64,000 bases of DNA from DATKUA01 sp965602675 (GCA_965602675.1 CBFCZO010000007.1:7887-71886), one strand, 5' to 3'; shown: positions 1 to 9,215, counted from the stretch's first letter. Translations and numbers: made by a program. Notes: a model not told the origin generated them from the letters alone.

Positions 1-1
1 C

Positions 2-382
2 TATCCGCTTATCAGCTTCAAGGTGCTGCTCAACACCTCGGATAAGGGTATCGCCCAGGTGATCAGCCAGGCCGTAGAGGATATCGTTCACGTCCATTCC
101 TATTGCGGCATCGAGCCCGAGCGCAAGCTCATGCAGCTCACCGTCTCGATCTCCAACTACCGCAAGAAGCCGATGTACAAGGTGATCGAGGCGATCCGCA
201 TGGAGGCACGGCGCTACGGCGTTTGCATCGCCAATGTCGAAATGATAGGCCTCATTCCGGAGGTGGCCTTCATCGAGTCTGCGCTTTACTACATGAACAT
301 TCACCAGTTTCCGATCGACCGCCTGCTCGAGCGCAGCGTGCAAAAGCACCTGTCGGAGCGCATCCAACTGGAAGAAGAATAA
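2..382 (+). CDS. ftcD: Glutamate formimidoyltransferase, C-terminal part (5' end outside window)
   Basis: This is the last 126 codons of a formimidoyltransferase, open from the first base of the window, so its start lies upstream. The enzyme moves the formimino group from N-formimino-glutamate to tetrahydrofolate in the cytoplasm, a late step of histidine breakdown. The visible part carries the family's C-terminal subdomain: a V-x-L-N-T-S-D strand near the 5' edge, then LTVSISNYRKKPMYKV, and the conserved R-Y-G-V helix-strand followed by EMIGLIPEVAF. The deaminase domain found in two-domain mammalian FTCD is absent because the protein stops after the transferase fold. It is followed at once by a hairpin terminator and faces the mutase gene tail to tail. 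The assignment is based on motif memory and is fairly secure. Confidence 0.85.
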   Translation, partial: YPLISFKVLLNTSDKGIAQVISQAVEDIVHVHSYCGIEPERKLMQLTVSISNYRKKPMYKVIEAIRMEARRYGVCIANVEMIGLIPEVAFIESALYYMNIHQFPIDRLLERSVQKHLSERIQLEEE

Positions 383-403
383 GTTTGCAGACAGTATAAA
401 CAC

Positions 404-437
404 AACGGGGCCGCGTCTCACACGGTGGCCCCGTTTT
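404..437 (+). terminator. Intrinsic terminator after ftcD
   Basis: Stem AACGGGGCC (404-412) pairs with GGCCCCGTT (427-435), 14-nt loop, followed by TTGT. It sits 21 nt past the ftcD stop and 9 nt before the mutase stop on the other strand, so it may serve both convergent genes. Confidence 0.75.
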
Positions 438-445
438 GTCTCAAC

Positions 446-2128
446 TCAAACTGTAAGAATTTCTTGATGCTCGCCGAAGACGGCCCTCAGTGCGTCGGAG
501 ATCTCACCCAATGTCGTGTAGCAGCGGACGCACTCGAGGATGGGCGGCATCACGTTCTCGCTCCCCGCAGCAGCCTCTCTCAAGCGCTTAAGCGATTGGC
601 GAACCGCGCCGTTGTCGCGCGATGAACGCAGATCGGCCAGCTCCTTAATCTTGTCCTGCTCGACCGTTTCGTCAATGTGCAGGAGGTCCGCCTCATTCTC
701 CGCTTTGCTGCTGCGGAACCGGTTGACGCCGACAACAACCTGGTCACCCTTCTCGATCGCCCGCTGATAACGGTAAGCCGCATCCTGGATCTCGCCTTGG
801 ACGAAGCCGTTCTCGATCGCCCTGATCGCGCCGCCGACCTCATCAATCCGCTCGATATACTCAGCCGCACGGCGTTCGATCTCGTCGGTCAAACTCTCGA
901 TCGCGTAGCTGCCGGCGAGCGGATCGATCGTATCGGCCACGCCGCTCTCATAAGCGATAACCTGTTGCGTGCGCAAGGCGATTTCCACCGTCCTCTCGCT
1001 AGGCAGCGCCATCGCTTCGTCGAGGCTGTTGGTGTGCAGGCTTTGCGTGCCTCCGAGAACGGCAGCGAGCGCCTGGAGCGCCACGCGCACCACGTTGTTC
1101 TCCGGCTGCTGTGCGGTCAGCGTCGAGCCGGCGGTCTGCGTGTGGAATCGCAGCAGCATCGACTTGGGGTCCTTCGCCCCGAAGCGTTCCTTGACGATCC
1201 GCGCCCACAGCCGGCGCGCAGCACGGAACTTGGCGATTTCCTCGAGGAAATTGTTGTGGCAGTTGAAGAAAAACGCGATCCGCGGTGCGATGTAGTCTAC
1301 TTCCAGGCCGGCGCCCTTCGCTGCCTCAAGATAGGCGATTGCGTTGGCCAGCGTGAAGGCCACCTCCTGCACCGCCGTGCTGCCGGCCTCGCGGATGTGG
1401 TAGCCGCTGATGCTGATCGTGTTCCATTTCGGAACGTGGCTGTGGCAGAACTCGAAGATGTTGGTGATGATCCGCATCGACGCAGCCGGTGGGAAAATGT
1501 AGGTGCCGCGCGCGACGTACTCCTTGAGTATGTCGTTCTGGATCGTGCCGCGCAGGTTGTTAGCCGCCACGCCGGTCTGCTCCGCGCGGGCGATGTAGAG
1601 AGCCAGCAGAGTCGAGGCCGTGGCGTTGATTGTCATCGACGTCGACACCTTGTCGAGCGGGATACCGTCGAACAGCACCTCGAAATCGCGCAGGCTGTCG
1701 ATGGCCACGCCGACCTTGCCGACCTCGCCGTGGCTCATCGGATGGTCGCTGTCGTAACCGATCTGCGTCGGCAGGTCGAACGCCACGCTCAGACCGGTTG
1801 TCCCCTGCTCCAGCAGATACTTGTAGCGCTGGTTGGATTCGGCCGCGGTGGCGAAACCGCTGTACTGGCGCATCGTCCAGAATCGCCCGCAGTACATCGT
1901 CGGCTGCACCCCGCGTGTGAACGGATATTCTCCCGGGAAACCGAGCTTCTTGACGTAAGACCATCCATCGTCGTCCAGATCGGTGGGATCGAAACAGCGC
2001 TTCATCTCGATTCCGCTGCTCGTCTCGAACTTCGCCTTGCGCTCAGGATATTTATCAAGGGCCTTTGATGTTTTGGCGGCCCATCGTTCCTTCTCGTTCA
2101 GCAACGTCTGCCGTTCTGAGTCGTCCAT
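446..2128 (-). CDS. Methylmalonyl-CoA mutase, large-subunit type (no B12-binding domain)
   Basis: A 560-residue protein equal to the substrate-binding TIM-barrel of methylmalonyl-CoA mutase, which interconverts succinyl-CoA and methylmalonyl-CoA using adenosylcobalamin. Family landmarks are FPYTRG-like FPFTRG, MRQYSGFATAAESN, a long block around YDSDHPMSHGEVGKVG, and QNDILKEY followed by ARGTYIFPP. The Tyr of RQYSG and the Arg of ARGTYIFPP match the CoA-carboxylate-binding pair of true methylmalonyl-CoA mutases; isobutyryl-CoA mutases are known to differ at these two sites. The C-terminal cobalamin domain is missing, so a separate small subunit must exist outside the window. The start at 2128 is chosen over the in-frame codon at 2191 because AGGAGG lies 5 nt before it and the extra 21 residues do not resemble the family. 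The downstream neighbour ftcD is convergent. Confidence 0.88.
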   Translation of the reverse strand: MDDSERQTLLNEKERWAAKTSKALDKYPERKAKFETSSGIEMKRCFDPTDLDDDGWSYVKKLGFPGEYPFTRGVQPTMYCGRFWTMRQYSGFATAAESNQRYKYLLEQGTTGLSVAFDLPTQIGYDSDHPMSHGEVGKVGVAIDSLRDFEVLFDGIPLDKVSTSMTINATASTLLALYIARAEQTGVAANNLRGTIQNDILKEYVARGTYIFPPAASMRIITNIFEFCHSHVPKWNTISISGYHIREAGSTAVQEVAFTLANAIAYLEAAKGAGLEVDYIAPRIAFFFNCHNNFLEEIAKFRAARRLWARIVKERFGAKDPKSMLLRFHTQTAGSTLTAQQPENNVVRVALQALAAVLGGTQSLHTNSLDEAMALPSERTVEIALRTQQVIAYESGVADTIDPLAGSYAIESLTDEIERRAAEYIERIDEVGGAIRAIENGFVQGEIQDAAYRYQRAIEKGDQVVVGVNRFRSSKAENEADLLHIDETVEQDKIKELADLRSSRDNGAVRQSLKRLREAAAGSENVMPPILECVRCYTTLGEISDALRAVFGEHQEILTV

Positions 2129-2275
2129 AGGTTCCTCCTGGTGCGCAAAGCCACGGAGCATTCTATGTGCGCGCCATCGCAATGGCAACAAATCGGCGAA
2201 ACAAATCGACCCTGCAGGAACGATTTAAATGCTGCGCTCGCCGCGGCTGCCACAAATCCCTTGTATGTACAATAA

Positions 2276-2303
2276 AAAGCCCCACGGGAAACCGCAGGGC
2301 TTT
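2276..2303 (-). terminator. Intrinsic terminator of the S9 oligopeptidase gene
   Basis: Read on the minus strand, AAAGCCC (2303-2297) pairs with GGGCTTT (2282-2276) and runs into T residues (complement of the A-tract 2274-2278). It lies about 20 nt past the stop of the oligopeptidase, separating it from the mutase gene. Confidence 0.7.
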
Positions 2304-2321
2304 GGTTCGCTGATTCCCGGA

Positions 2322-4442
2322 CTATTGCGTGATACCGAGCAGGTCGAACATAAAGGCGTAGTAGAAGGCGTAGTCGCGGTAGCGCTTGAAGCGGCCGGAG
2401 GCGCCGCCGTGGCCGGCCTCCATGTTCGTCCTCAGCAGTAGACGGTTGTCGTCGGTCTTGAGCGCGCGTAGCTTGGCCACCCACTTGGCCGGCTCGAAGT
2501 ACTGCACCTGTGAGTCGTGCAGGCTGGTTGTGACCAGCATGTTGGGGTAGGCCTTAGCCTCCACCTGGTCGTAGGGCGAGTAGGAAAGCATGTAGTCGTA
2601 GTACACCTTGTCGTTGGGGTTGCCCCACTCGTCGTACTCGCTGGTGGTCAGCGGGATGGAGGGATCGAGCATCGTGGTGATCACGTCGACCCACGGCACG
2701 TGCGCGAGGATGCCCTTGAACTGCTCGGGCGCCATGTTGGCGATCGCGCCCATAAGCAGGCCGCCGGCGCTGCCGCCCTGCGCGAAGAGGCCGTCGGCGT
2801 AAGTGTAGTCCTCGTCGCAGAGGTACTTGGCGCAGTCGATGAAGTCGGTAAAGGTGTTCTTCTTCTTCAGCAGCTTGCCGTCGTCGTACCACCACCGGCC
2901 GAGCTCCTGACCGCCGCGCACGTGCGCGATGGCGTAGGAGACGCCGCGGTCGACCAGCGTCAGGCGGATCGAGCTGAAGGTGGCGTCCGTGCTCGAGCCA
3001 TACGAACCATAAGCATAGAGCAACAGCGGATTGGTACCGTCCTTCTTCATCAGCTCGGTCTTGTAGACGAGCGAGATCGGCACCTTGACGCCGTCGCGCG
3101 CGGTCGCCCACAGCCGCTCCGTGGTGTAGTTGGCGGGATCGAAGTCGCCCAGCACCTCGTCGCGCTTCATCAACTCCTGCTCTCGCGAGGCCATATTGTA
3201 GTCGTAGGTCGACCAGGGCGTCGTCAGCGAGCTGTACCTGTAGCGCACCACGGGAGTGTCGAACTCCGGATTGGTGCTGACGTAGGCCATGTAAGCCGGC
3301 TCGCCGAAGTCGATGTAGTGCTCCTCGCCACCGTCCCAGGGCGCTATGCGGATCTGGTTGAGGCCGTTCTTGCGCTCCTGCAGCACCAAGTAGTCCTTGA
3401 AGATCTCGATCCCTTCAAGCAACACGTCCTCGCGGTGCGGGATCACTTCCTCCCAGTTCTCCTGGGCGGTGGCCGTCACCGGGGTCTTCAGCAGGCGGAA
3501 GTTCTGCGCGTCCCAGTTGCTGACGATGTAGAAGTAGTCGCCGAAGTGGTCGATCGAGTACTCGTGCTCGCGTTCGCGGGGCATAAAGAGTGTGAACTCG
3601 CCGGAGGGGTTGTCCGCGTCGAGGAAGCGGTACTCCGCGGCCAGCGTCTGTTGGCTGGCGATGATGATGTAGCGATCCGATTTCGTCTTCCATACGTAGG
3701 CTTCGAAAGTGTCATCGTCCTCCTGGTAAATCAGCGCGTCGCCGGCCGGGTCGCTGCCCAGCTCGTGGAGGTAGATCTGGAAGGAGCGCAGCGTCTCGGG
3801 GTCCTGCTTGCCGTAGAAAACCGTCTTGTTGTCGTTGGCCCAAGCCACGTTTCCCGTGACGTCGGGGATGACGTCGTCGTACATTTCGCCGCTCTCGATG
3901 TTCATAAAGGAGATGGTGTAGAAGCGCCGGCCGACAGTGTCCACGCCGTAGGCGAGGAGCTTGTTGTCGGTGCTGACGTTGAGGCCGCGGATGCTGAAGA
4001 ACGGGTGGCCCTCGGCCAGCATGTTGGAGTCGACCATGATCTCCTCCTCGGCCTCGAGCGTGCCCGCCTTGCGGCAGTAGATCGCGTACTCCTTGCCCTC
4101 CTCGAAGCGGCTGTAGTACCAATAGCCGTTCTTGAAGTAGGGCACCGACTCGTCGGTCTGCTTGATGCGGCCCTTGATCTCCTCGAAGAGTTTCTCCTGG
4201 AAATCCTCTGTGTTGGCCATCATCTTCGCGGTGTAGTCGTTCTCGGCGGTCAGGTAGGCAATCACCTCGGGATTCTCGCGCTCCTTGAGCCAGTAATAGT
4301 TGTCGACGCGGACATCGCCATGTATTTCGAGTTCCTTCGCCTCAATCTTGGCGACCGGGGGCTGAACTGCCTGTTCCGCCGGCTGGCAAGAAACCAGCAT
4401 AAGAAGCAGAAACAGTGGTATTAATGCTTTGACTGAACGCAT
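2322..4442 (-). CDS. Prolyl oligopeptidase-family serine peptidase (S9A, oligopeptidase B-like), lipoprotein
   Basis: A 706-residue peptidase expected to cut short peptides in the periplasm or at a membrane face. The N-terminus has a lipoprotein signal with lipobox L-V-S-C, acylated Cys at residue 19. A seven-blade propeller region covers roughly residues 90-430 and the alpha/beta hydrolase domain follows. The triad can be placed: Ser558 in GGSAGG, Asp643 in SLHDSQVQYFEPAKW, His678 in EAGHGG; these positions are nearly those of classical prolyl oligopeptidase. DSQVQYFEPAKWVAKLR resembles oligopeptidase B more than prolyl oligopeptidase. A GAGAGG ribosome site lies before the ATG. Oligopeptidase B is usually soluble, so the lipid anchor is somewhat unusual but seen in environmental bacteria. 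The family call is firm; cleavage specificity (basic versus proline) is not. Confidence 0.92.
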   Translation of the reverse strand: MRSVKALIPLFLLLMLVSCQPAEQAVQPPVAKIEAKELEIHGDVRVDNYYWLKERENPEVIAYLTAENDYTAKMMANTEDFQEKLFEEIKGRIKQTDESVPYFKNGYWYYSRFEEGKEYAIYCRKAGTLEAEEEIMVDSNMLAEGHPFFSIRGLNVSTDNKLLAYGVDTVGRRFYTISFMNIESGEMYDDVIPDVTGNVAWANDNKTVFYGKQDPETLRSFQIYLHELGSDPAGDALIYQEDDDTFEAYVWKTKSDRYIIIASQQTLAAEYRFLDADNPSGEFTLFMPREREHEYSIDHFGDYFYIVSNWDAQNFRLLKTPVTATAQENWEEVIPHREDVLLEGIEIFKDYLVLQERKNGLNQIRIAPWDGGEEHYIDFGEPAYMAYVSTNPEFDTPVVRYRYSSLTTPWSTYDYNMASREQELMKRDEVLGDFDPANYTTERLWATARDGVKVPISLVYKTELMKKDGTNPLLLYAYGSYGSSTDATFSSIRLTLVDRGVSYAIAHVRGGQELGRWWYDDGKLLKKKNTFTDFIDCAKYLCDEDYTYADGLFAQGGSAGGLLMGAIANMAPEQFKGILAHVPWVDVITTMLDPSIPLTTSEYDEWGNPNDKVYYDYMLSYSPYDQVEAKAYPNMLVTTSLHDSQVQYFEPAKWVAKLRALKTDDNRLLLRTNMEAGHGGASGRFKRYRDYAFYYAFMFDLLGITQ

Positions 4443-4657
4443 TTGGCACCTCTCGGTTTCAGTAGACTTAACGGATTCCTTCCTGCATATCAGAGTAGCT
4501 GTTTCCAGTGAGGCTTTTGGTAAATGCTGATTATATTGGCGGGCATACCATTACGCAAATATGGAACGCCGCCGGCCGGGCATTGTCTTGCGGCTCTCAT
4601 ATGAATTAATCTGGTGACCGCCCGCCGGACGCTGAATAAACCGTTTTGGTGAAGAAA

Positions 4658-5842
4658 ATGATCCCGGTAACAAAAGAGAATTCTTTTGATGTCTTGATCG
4701 TCGGCGGCGGCATCATGGGCTGCAGCACCGCCTATTATCTGCTTTCCACCGATCCCGCCGTCTCGGTTGCCGTCATCGAGAAGGACCCCACGTATCAACT
4801 GGCATCCACCGCCCTCTCGATGGCCAACGTTCGTATCCAGTTCTCCCTCAAGGAAAACATCCTCATCTCCAAGTACGCGATGGAGGTGCTGGAACGGTTC
4901 GGCGAGGAGATGGAGATCGACGGCGAGATCCCCGATCCGGCCTTCCATCGGGAAGGCAATCTGTTTTTATTCAAGGAAGAGGAACTGGAGCCGGCACGGG
5001 CGGCCATGCAACTCCAACAAGACCTCGGCTGCAATGTTGAGTGGCTGGAACCGAACGAGATCATCAAACGCTTTCCGCTTTACAAAACAGACGGCTTCGC
5101 CGGCGCGACGTTCGGACCCGACGACGGCCATATCGACGCCCACTCGTTCCTTATGGGCTATCGCTCTAAAGCTAAAAGCCTGGGCGCGGAATTTAGCAGA
5201 GGCGAAGTTGTTCGAGTTATCGTCGATAAAAACAGGGCATGCGGCATCGAACTGGCATCCGGCGACAAACTCAAATCGGAAGTCGTCGTCAACTGCGCGG
5301 GAGCGTGGGCGGCCGATCTTGCCAAAACGGTGGGCATCGAAATACCTGTGTTACCGGTCAAGAGGCAGGTCTTTGCCCTCGACACCGAGGTCAAGCCTGA
5401 GGGGCAACTGCCGTTGACAAACCTGCCATCAGGGCTTTATTTCCGCACCGAAACGGGCGACCTCATCCTCTGCGGAAAATCGCTGCCCGAAGATCAGGTA
5501 GGCTACGACACTTTATTGGACAACAGAAGATTCGAAGACATCTTGTGGCCGGAGCTGGCCGCATTCGTGCCCGCCTTCGACCGACTCAGGCTCGTCCGCG
5601 GGTGGGCGGGGCTCTACGCCGTCAACACCTTCGACGGCAACGCTTTCCTCGGAGAATGGCCGGAGCTGAAGGGCTTTTACCTCGCCAACGGATTCTCGGG
5701 ACACGGCTTGCAGCAGGGCCCGGCGGTCGGCCGATATCTCTCGGAGCTGATCCTGAAAAAACGGCCCGCTCTGGACCTGAGCATTTTCTCGCCGGTGAGA
5801 CTCCTGGAAGACAGGCAGGTGCTCGAAAGCGGCCTGGTTTGA
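4658..5842 (+). CDS. FAD-dependent oxidoreductase, DAO/glycine oxidase/sarcosine dehydrogenase family
   Basis: About 394 residues with the N-terminal dinucleotide-binding motif VIVGGGIMGCSTAYYL (read as LIVGGGIMGCSTAYYL) and an acidic residue after the second strand (AVIEKD), which binds FAD. The C-terminal block around GWAGLYAVNTFDGNAFLG and ANGFSGHGLQQGPAVG is the typical DAO-family FAD/substrate lid. Members oxidise amino acids or secondary amines such as sarcosine, glycine or D-proline; the substrate cannot be read from sequence. There is no signal peptide, so it is cytoplasmic. The start is uncertain: TTG at 4646, GTG at 4649 and ATG at 4658 are in frame and no strong ribosome site decides. 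It ends 13 nt from the convergent cyclodeaminase-family gene; the pairing suggests amino-acid catabolism. Confidence 0.85.
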   Translation: MIPVTKENSFDVLIVGGGIMGCSTAYYLLSTDPAVSVAVIEKDPTYQLASTALSMANVRIQFSLKENILISKYAMEVLERFGEEMEIDGEIPDPAFHREGNLFLFKEEELEPARAAMQLQQDLGCNVEWLEPNEIIKRFPLYKTDGFAGATFGPDDGHIDAHSFLMGYRSKAKSLGAEFSRGEVVRVIVDKNRACGIELASGDKLKSEVVVNCAGAWAADLAKTVGIEIPVLPVKRQVFALDTEVKPEGQLPLTNLPSGLYFRTETGDLILCGKSLPEDQVGYDTLLDNRRFEDILWPELAAFVPAFDRLRLVRGWAGLYAVNTFDGNAFLGEWPELKGFYLANGFSGHGLQQGPAVGRYLSELILKKRPALDLSIFSPVRLLEDRQVLESGLV

Positions 5843-5855
5843 CCACCAGGCTCCG

Positions 5856-6830
5856 CTAAAGGTCGAGTTGCCTGCCGATCCCTTTCACAAGAGCGCGCCG
5901 GTAAACCAGCGGTGCCGTCGCCATGTCGTCGAGGGCAAGGCCGAGGTTGACTGAGAATATCCGCTCGTCGTCTCTTTCCCTACCGGGAGATTTACCTGCA
6001 ACCAGGTCGCCGAGATCCAGAATCCTTTCAGGAATGCCCTTGAAATAGCCGACCTCGCGGTAGTAGAGCATCTGTTTCACATCGTCGGTGTAGAACTTGT
6101 CGGCGCGCTGGAACGGCTCGTGCTTCCAGTAGGAATCGAAATCGACCGGCGAGGCGAAAGCCCCCGGCTCGAACCACCCGTCTTCGATCACCGGATCCGG
6201 ATTCTTTAAAATCGGACCGGCGGTGACGACGATATCGCTGCCCCTGACCGCCGCCTCGGGTGTTTCTACAATCTCGACCTCGATACCCAGTTCTTCACCA
6301 ACCTTGTCACGGTAACGGCCGGCTGCTTCTTCGACGATATCGAAGGCTTTCACCTTTTTAACGTCGAAGACGCATTTCAGCGCCTCGACATTGCTGAAGC
6401 CCTGAACTCCACAGCCCAGCACGCCGACAATCTCGGAATCCCGGCGGGCGAGGTACTTGGCCGCCACCGCAGTCGCCGCGCCGGTTCTCTTGGCCGTCAC
6501 CCAGGCGCAATCCATCACGCAAACCGGCACGCCCGTCTCCGGATCGTTCAATATCATTAGACCGTTGATATACGGCAAGCCGCGTCCGGGATTCTCGGGA
6601 TACCCGGATACCCATTTCATTCCGGCCGAGTTGAGCGCGGGAATGAAAGCGGGCATGGCGTGAATAAATGCATCGGGCCTCGTATGAATTCCGGGTTTGG
6701 GGGGCATTTCCACCCTCCCTTCCCCCTTTTCCCTGAACATCATCTCGAGAGCATCGATGATCTCCGCCATCGGCACGCCGACGCTCTCCACATCTTCTTG
6801 TGAAAGATAAAGAATCCTCTCTCCCGACAT
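5856..6830 (-). CDS. Ornithine cyclodeaminase / mu-crystallin family NAD(P)-dependent enzyme
   Basis: A 324-residue protein with family features: an N-terminal catalytic half (FIHAMPAFIPALNSAGMKWVSG and ANRTGA-like AKRTGAATAVAAKYLAR) and a Rossmann half (VGVLGCGVQGFSNVEAL, then strand AFDI with an acidic end). Members include ornithine cyclodeaminase, alanine dehydrogenase, ketimine and pyrroline-2-carboxylate reductases. The Lys in GMKWVSG is the catalytic lysine position. It starts at ATG 6830 with GAGGGTGA upstream. With the convergent FAD-dependent amine oxidase it could form an imino-acid oxidise/reduce pair, for example for proline-like substrates, but this is inference from neighbourhood only. 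It is cytoplasmic. Confidence 0.88.
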   Translation of the reverse strand: MSGERILYLSQEDVESVGVPMAEIIDALEMMFREKGEGRVEMPPKPGIHTRPDAFIHAMPAFIPALNSAGMKWVSGYPENPGRGLPYINGLMILNDPETGVPVCVMDCAWVTAKRTGAATAVAAKYLARRDSEIVGVLGCGVQGFSNVEALKCVFDVKKVKAFDIVEEAAGRYRDKVGEELGIEVEIVETPEAAVRGSDIVVTAGPILKNPDPVIEDGWFEPGAFASPVDFDSYWKHEPFQRADKFYTDDVKQMLYYREVGYFKGIPERILDLGDLVAGKSPGRERDDERIFSVNLGLALDDMATAPLVYRRALVKGIGRQLDL

Positions 6831-6997
6831 CGATTCACCCTCGTTTCAAACAATTCGCCTGCAATAAATTCTCATGGTTCCGGGGGATAATGCAAGAACG
6901 CTTACTGCCGGCATGCCGTTGATTGCGAGATAGTCCCTCCTGGTGATATTAATTGTCCCTCGAATTTGTTATAAACCACGAATAGTGTGATAACTCA

Positions 6998-9157
6998 GTG
7001 AAAAACAAGTCCATAGCGGCGCTCCTTTTCCTCTCGGCTGCAATCTCAGCCTTATTGCTGGTCTCCGGATGCGGCGGCGGTGAGACTTCACCGCTTGCAG
7101 ACAAACCCGAGCGAATCAATGTCCTGTTAGTCACAATCGACACCCTGCGCGCCGACTATCTCGGCTGCAGCGGCAACGAAGACGTCAGCACGCCGCAGAT
7201 CGACAGGCTGGCTGCCGAAGGTGTGCGCTTCGCTTTCTGTGTCGCACACAATCCGATTACGCTCCCGAGCCACATCAATATCCTCACCGGAACTGACGCA
7301 AGGATACACGGCGTTCACGACAATCACGGCTTTAGGCTCGGTCCCGAAGCGATAACGCTGGCGGAAACCTTGAAAACCGGAGGTTATCAGACAGCCGCCT
7401 TCATCGGAGCATTCGTCCTCGACAGGCAATTCGGCCTGGAACAGGGTTTCGACCTATATGACGACAATCTCGAAACCGGCTCCCAGGTCCTCCTGCTTGG
7501 GCAGGAAAGGCGGGCGGAGGCAGTTGTGACCCCGGCAATTGAATGGATAGCAGGCCACGTGCAAAGACCGTGGTTTGTCTGGGTCCACCTCTATGATCCG
7601 CACGCTCCTTATACGCCACCAGCCCCCTTCGACGAGGAATTCGCATCGAATCCGTATGCCGGCGAAATAAGTTACACGGACGCAGCTCTGGGAAAACTGC
7701 TCGACTACCTGAGAAGCATAAACCTGCTCGACAACACCTTGCTGGTTCTCACCGGCGACCACGGCGAGGGTCTCGGCGATCACGGCGAGTTGACTCACGG
7801 AGTTTTCGCCTACAACACGACCATCCAGGTACCTCTGATTATTAGAGCGCCATGGCTGGCCCGGCCGGGGATGGAGATCGAGCGCCGCGTCAGGCACATC
7901 GACTTGCTGCCGACTATCGTCGAATCCGTCGGTGGACAGATGCCCGGCGCTGCTCAGGGTGAATCCCTGCTTCCCCTGTTGCGTGGCAACGAAGAGCTGC
8001 CTGTTCCTGACAGCTACTTCGAGGCGCTCAGCTCTTCGTTCGCAAGAGGTTGGGCGCCGCTGCGGGGCATATACAGCGGAGAATGGAAGTACATCGAGTT
8101 ACCCCTGCCCGAACTCTACGACATGGAAGCCGACCCCGATGAAACCCGGAATCTTCTGCAAAACCGGGCCGGAACATCTCAGAGATTGCGAACTACACTG
8201 CAAGGCATGACGGAAGATACAGAAACCGCTGTGGACGCACACGTGAGGGAGGACGAGGAAACTAGGCGCAGGCTGATGGCGCTCGGCTATCTCTCCGGCT
8301 CCCCGCAATCCCTCAAAAACGAATATGGCCCCGACGACGACCCCAAGAATCTGATCGAGGTTGATGCCCGCATTGAACGCGCGGCTGCGGCCGCCACCTC
8401 CGGCGATCTTGACCGATCCGTCGAAATCTTTGAGGAGCTCGTCGCAGAGCAGCCCGAGATGGCGATCTCGTATCAACTGCTTGCTAACCTGCTGGTGGAG
8501 CTGAACAGGGAAGACGAGGCGATTTCTTATCTGGAGCGGGCTGCCGACAAAGGCCTCGGCGGAGAGGCTGTCCTCAATCAACTCGCCAGAATGCTGTTAC
8601 ACGCAGGCGAGAGCGACCGCGCCGTGCCGATGCTCGAGGAGTTGATTAATCGCAACCCCGATGATCTTGACTCCGCAAATGCTCTCGCCTCATGGTATGC
8701 CAGGGAAGGAAACGCTGCCAAGGCCGAGTATTTATATGTCAGAATAATCGAGCGGGGTCCTGCCTACACAAATGCCCGTAGCGGATACGGGTGGATGCTG
8801 GCCAGGCAGGAGCGCTTCGAGGAAGCGATCGAACAGTTCAATGCAGCCCTGCACTATCAGCCCAACAATCTGATGGCGCTGCACGGCTGCGGCGTGGTTT
8901 ACGAACAGACCGGTATGCTCGAGAAAGCAGAGGAATCGTTCCGTAGAGTTTTATCGCTCAACAATATGCATCATTTCGCCCGCCTGCGCCTGGGTCTCGT
9001 TCTGGAGCGCCTTGGAAATCTGCAGGAGGCAAGGGTTGAACTGTCGCGTTTCCTCGAGCTGGCGCAAGGACCTGAATTCGAGGATGCTCGCAGGCAAGCA
9101 TCCATTGCGCTGGATAGAATTAATCGTGACGGCTCTGAAAACAGACATGATGATTAG
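6998..9157 (+). CDS. Sulfatase-like hydrolase/transferase with TPR domain, lipoprotein (copy 1)
   Basis: A 719-residue envelope protein. Residues 1-25 are a lipoprotein signal with lipobox V-S-G-C and lipidated Cys25. Residues about 38-420 are an alkaline-phosphatase-superfamily sulfatase fold: metal-site strand LLVTIDTLRADYLGC, nucleophile region NPITLPSHINILTG, and TGDHGEGLGDHGE near residue 255. At the site where sulfatases carry Cys/Ser in C-x-P-S-R, this protein has T88-L-P-S-H92, so formylglycine cannot form; Thr is the nucleophile in related phosphoethanolamine and lipoteichoic-acid transferases. Residues about 455-710 are tetratricopeptide repeats (motifs such as GYGWMLARQERFEEAIEQF). 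The GTG start gives exactly the length of its tandem paralogue downstream. Substrate unknown: sulfate or phosphate ester hydrolase, or phospho-group transferase. Confidence 0.88.
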   Translation: MKNKSIAALLFLSAAISALLLVSGCGGGETSPLADKPERINVLLVTIDTLRADYLGCSGNEDVSTPQIDRLAAEGVRFAFCVAHNPITLPSHINILTGTDARIHGVHDNHGFRLGPEAITLAETLKTGGYQTAAFIGAFVLDRQFGLEQGFDLYDDNLETGSQVLLLGQERRAEAVVTPAIEWIAGHVQRPWFVWVHLYDPHAPYTPPAPFDEEFASNPYAGEISYTDAALGKLLDYLRSINLLDNTLLVLTGDHGEGLGDHGELTHGVFAYNTTIQVPLIIRAPWLARPGMEIERRVRHIDLLPTIVESVGGQMPGAAQGESLLPLLRGNEELPVPDSYFEALSSSFARGWAPLRGIYSGEWKYIELPLPELYDMEADPDETRNLLQNRAGTSQRLRTTLQGMTEDTETAVDAHVREDEETRRRLMALGYLSGSPQSLKNEYGPDDDPKNLIEVDARIERAAAAATSGDLDRSVEIFEELVAEQPEMAISYQLLANLLVELNREDEAISYLERAADKGLGGEAVLNQLARMLLHAGESDRAVPMLEELINRNPDDLDSANALASWYAREGNAAKAEYLYVRIIERGPAYTNARSGYGWMLARQERFEEAIEQFNAALHYQPNNLMALHGCGVVYEQTGMLEKAEESFRRVLSLNNMHHFARLRLGLVLERLGNLQEARVELSRFLELAQGPEFEDARRQASIALDRINRDGSENRHDD

Positions 9158-9215
9158 ACATCAAACGAAAAAACAATCTAGTATAAACAGGATGCGATAT
9201 TCGAGGAGTACTGTT

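Noticed and set aside
677..2068. 463-residue open frame on the plus strand opposite the mutase gene
   Set aside because: It is a shadow of the mutase codons; composition is Arg/Ala/Asp-rich and no family feature or ribosome site is present.
2517..4424. 635-residue plus-strand frame opposite the S9 peptidase
   Set aside because: Antisense shadow made of Val/Leu/His-rich low-complexity sequence; the minus-strand gene has the full catalytic triad.
6909..6928. CGGCATGCCGTTGATTGC before the first sulfatase-like gene as a sigma-54 site
   Set aside because: No GG-N10-GC spacing can be found in it, and the GGCAC core is absent.
9012..9215. Long N-terminal extension of the second sulfatase-like protein
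   Set aside because: It overlaps copy 1 by 146 nt, has no signal-like start, and GTG 9216 with GAGGAG upstream gives the same 719-residue length as copy 1.
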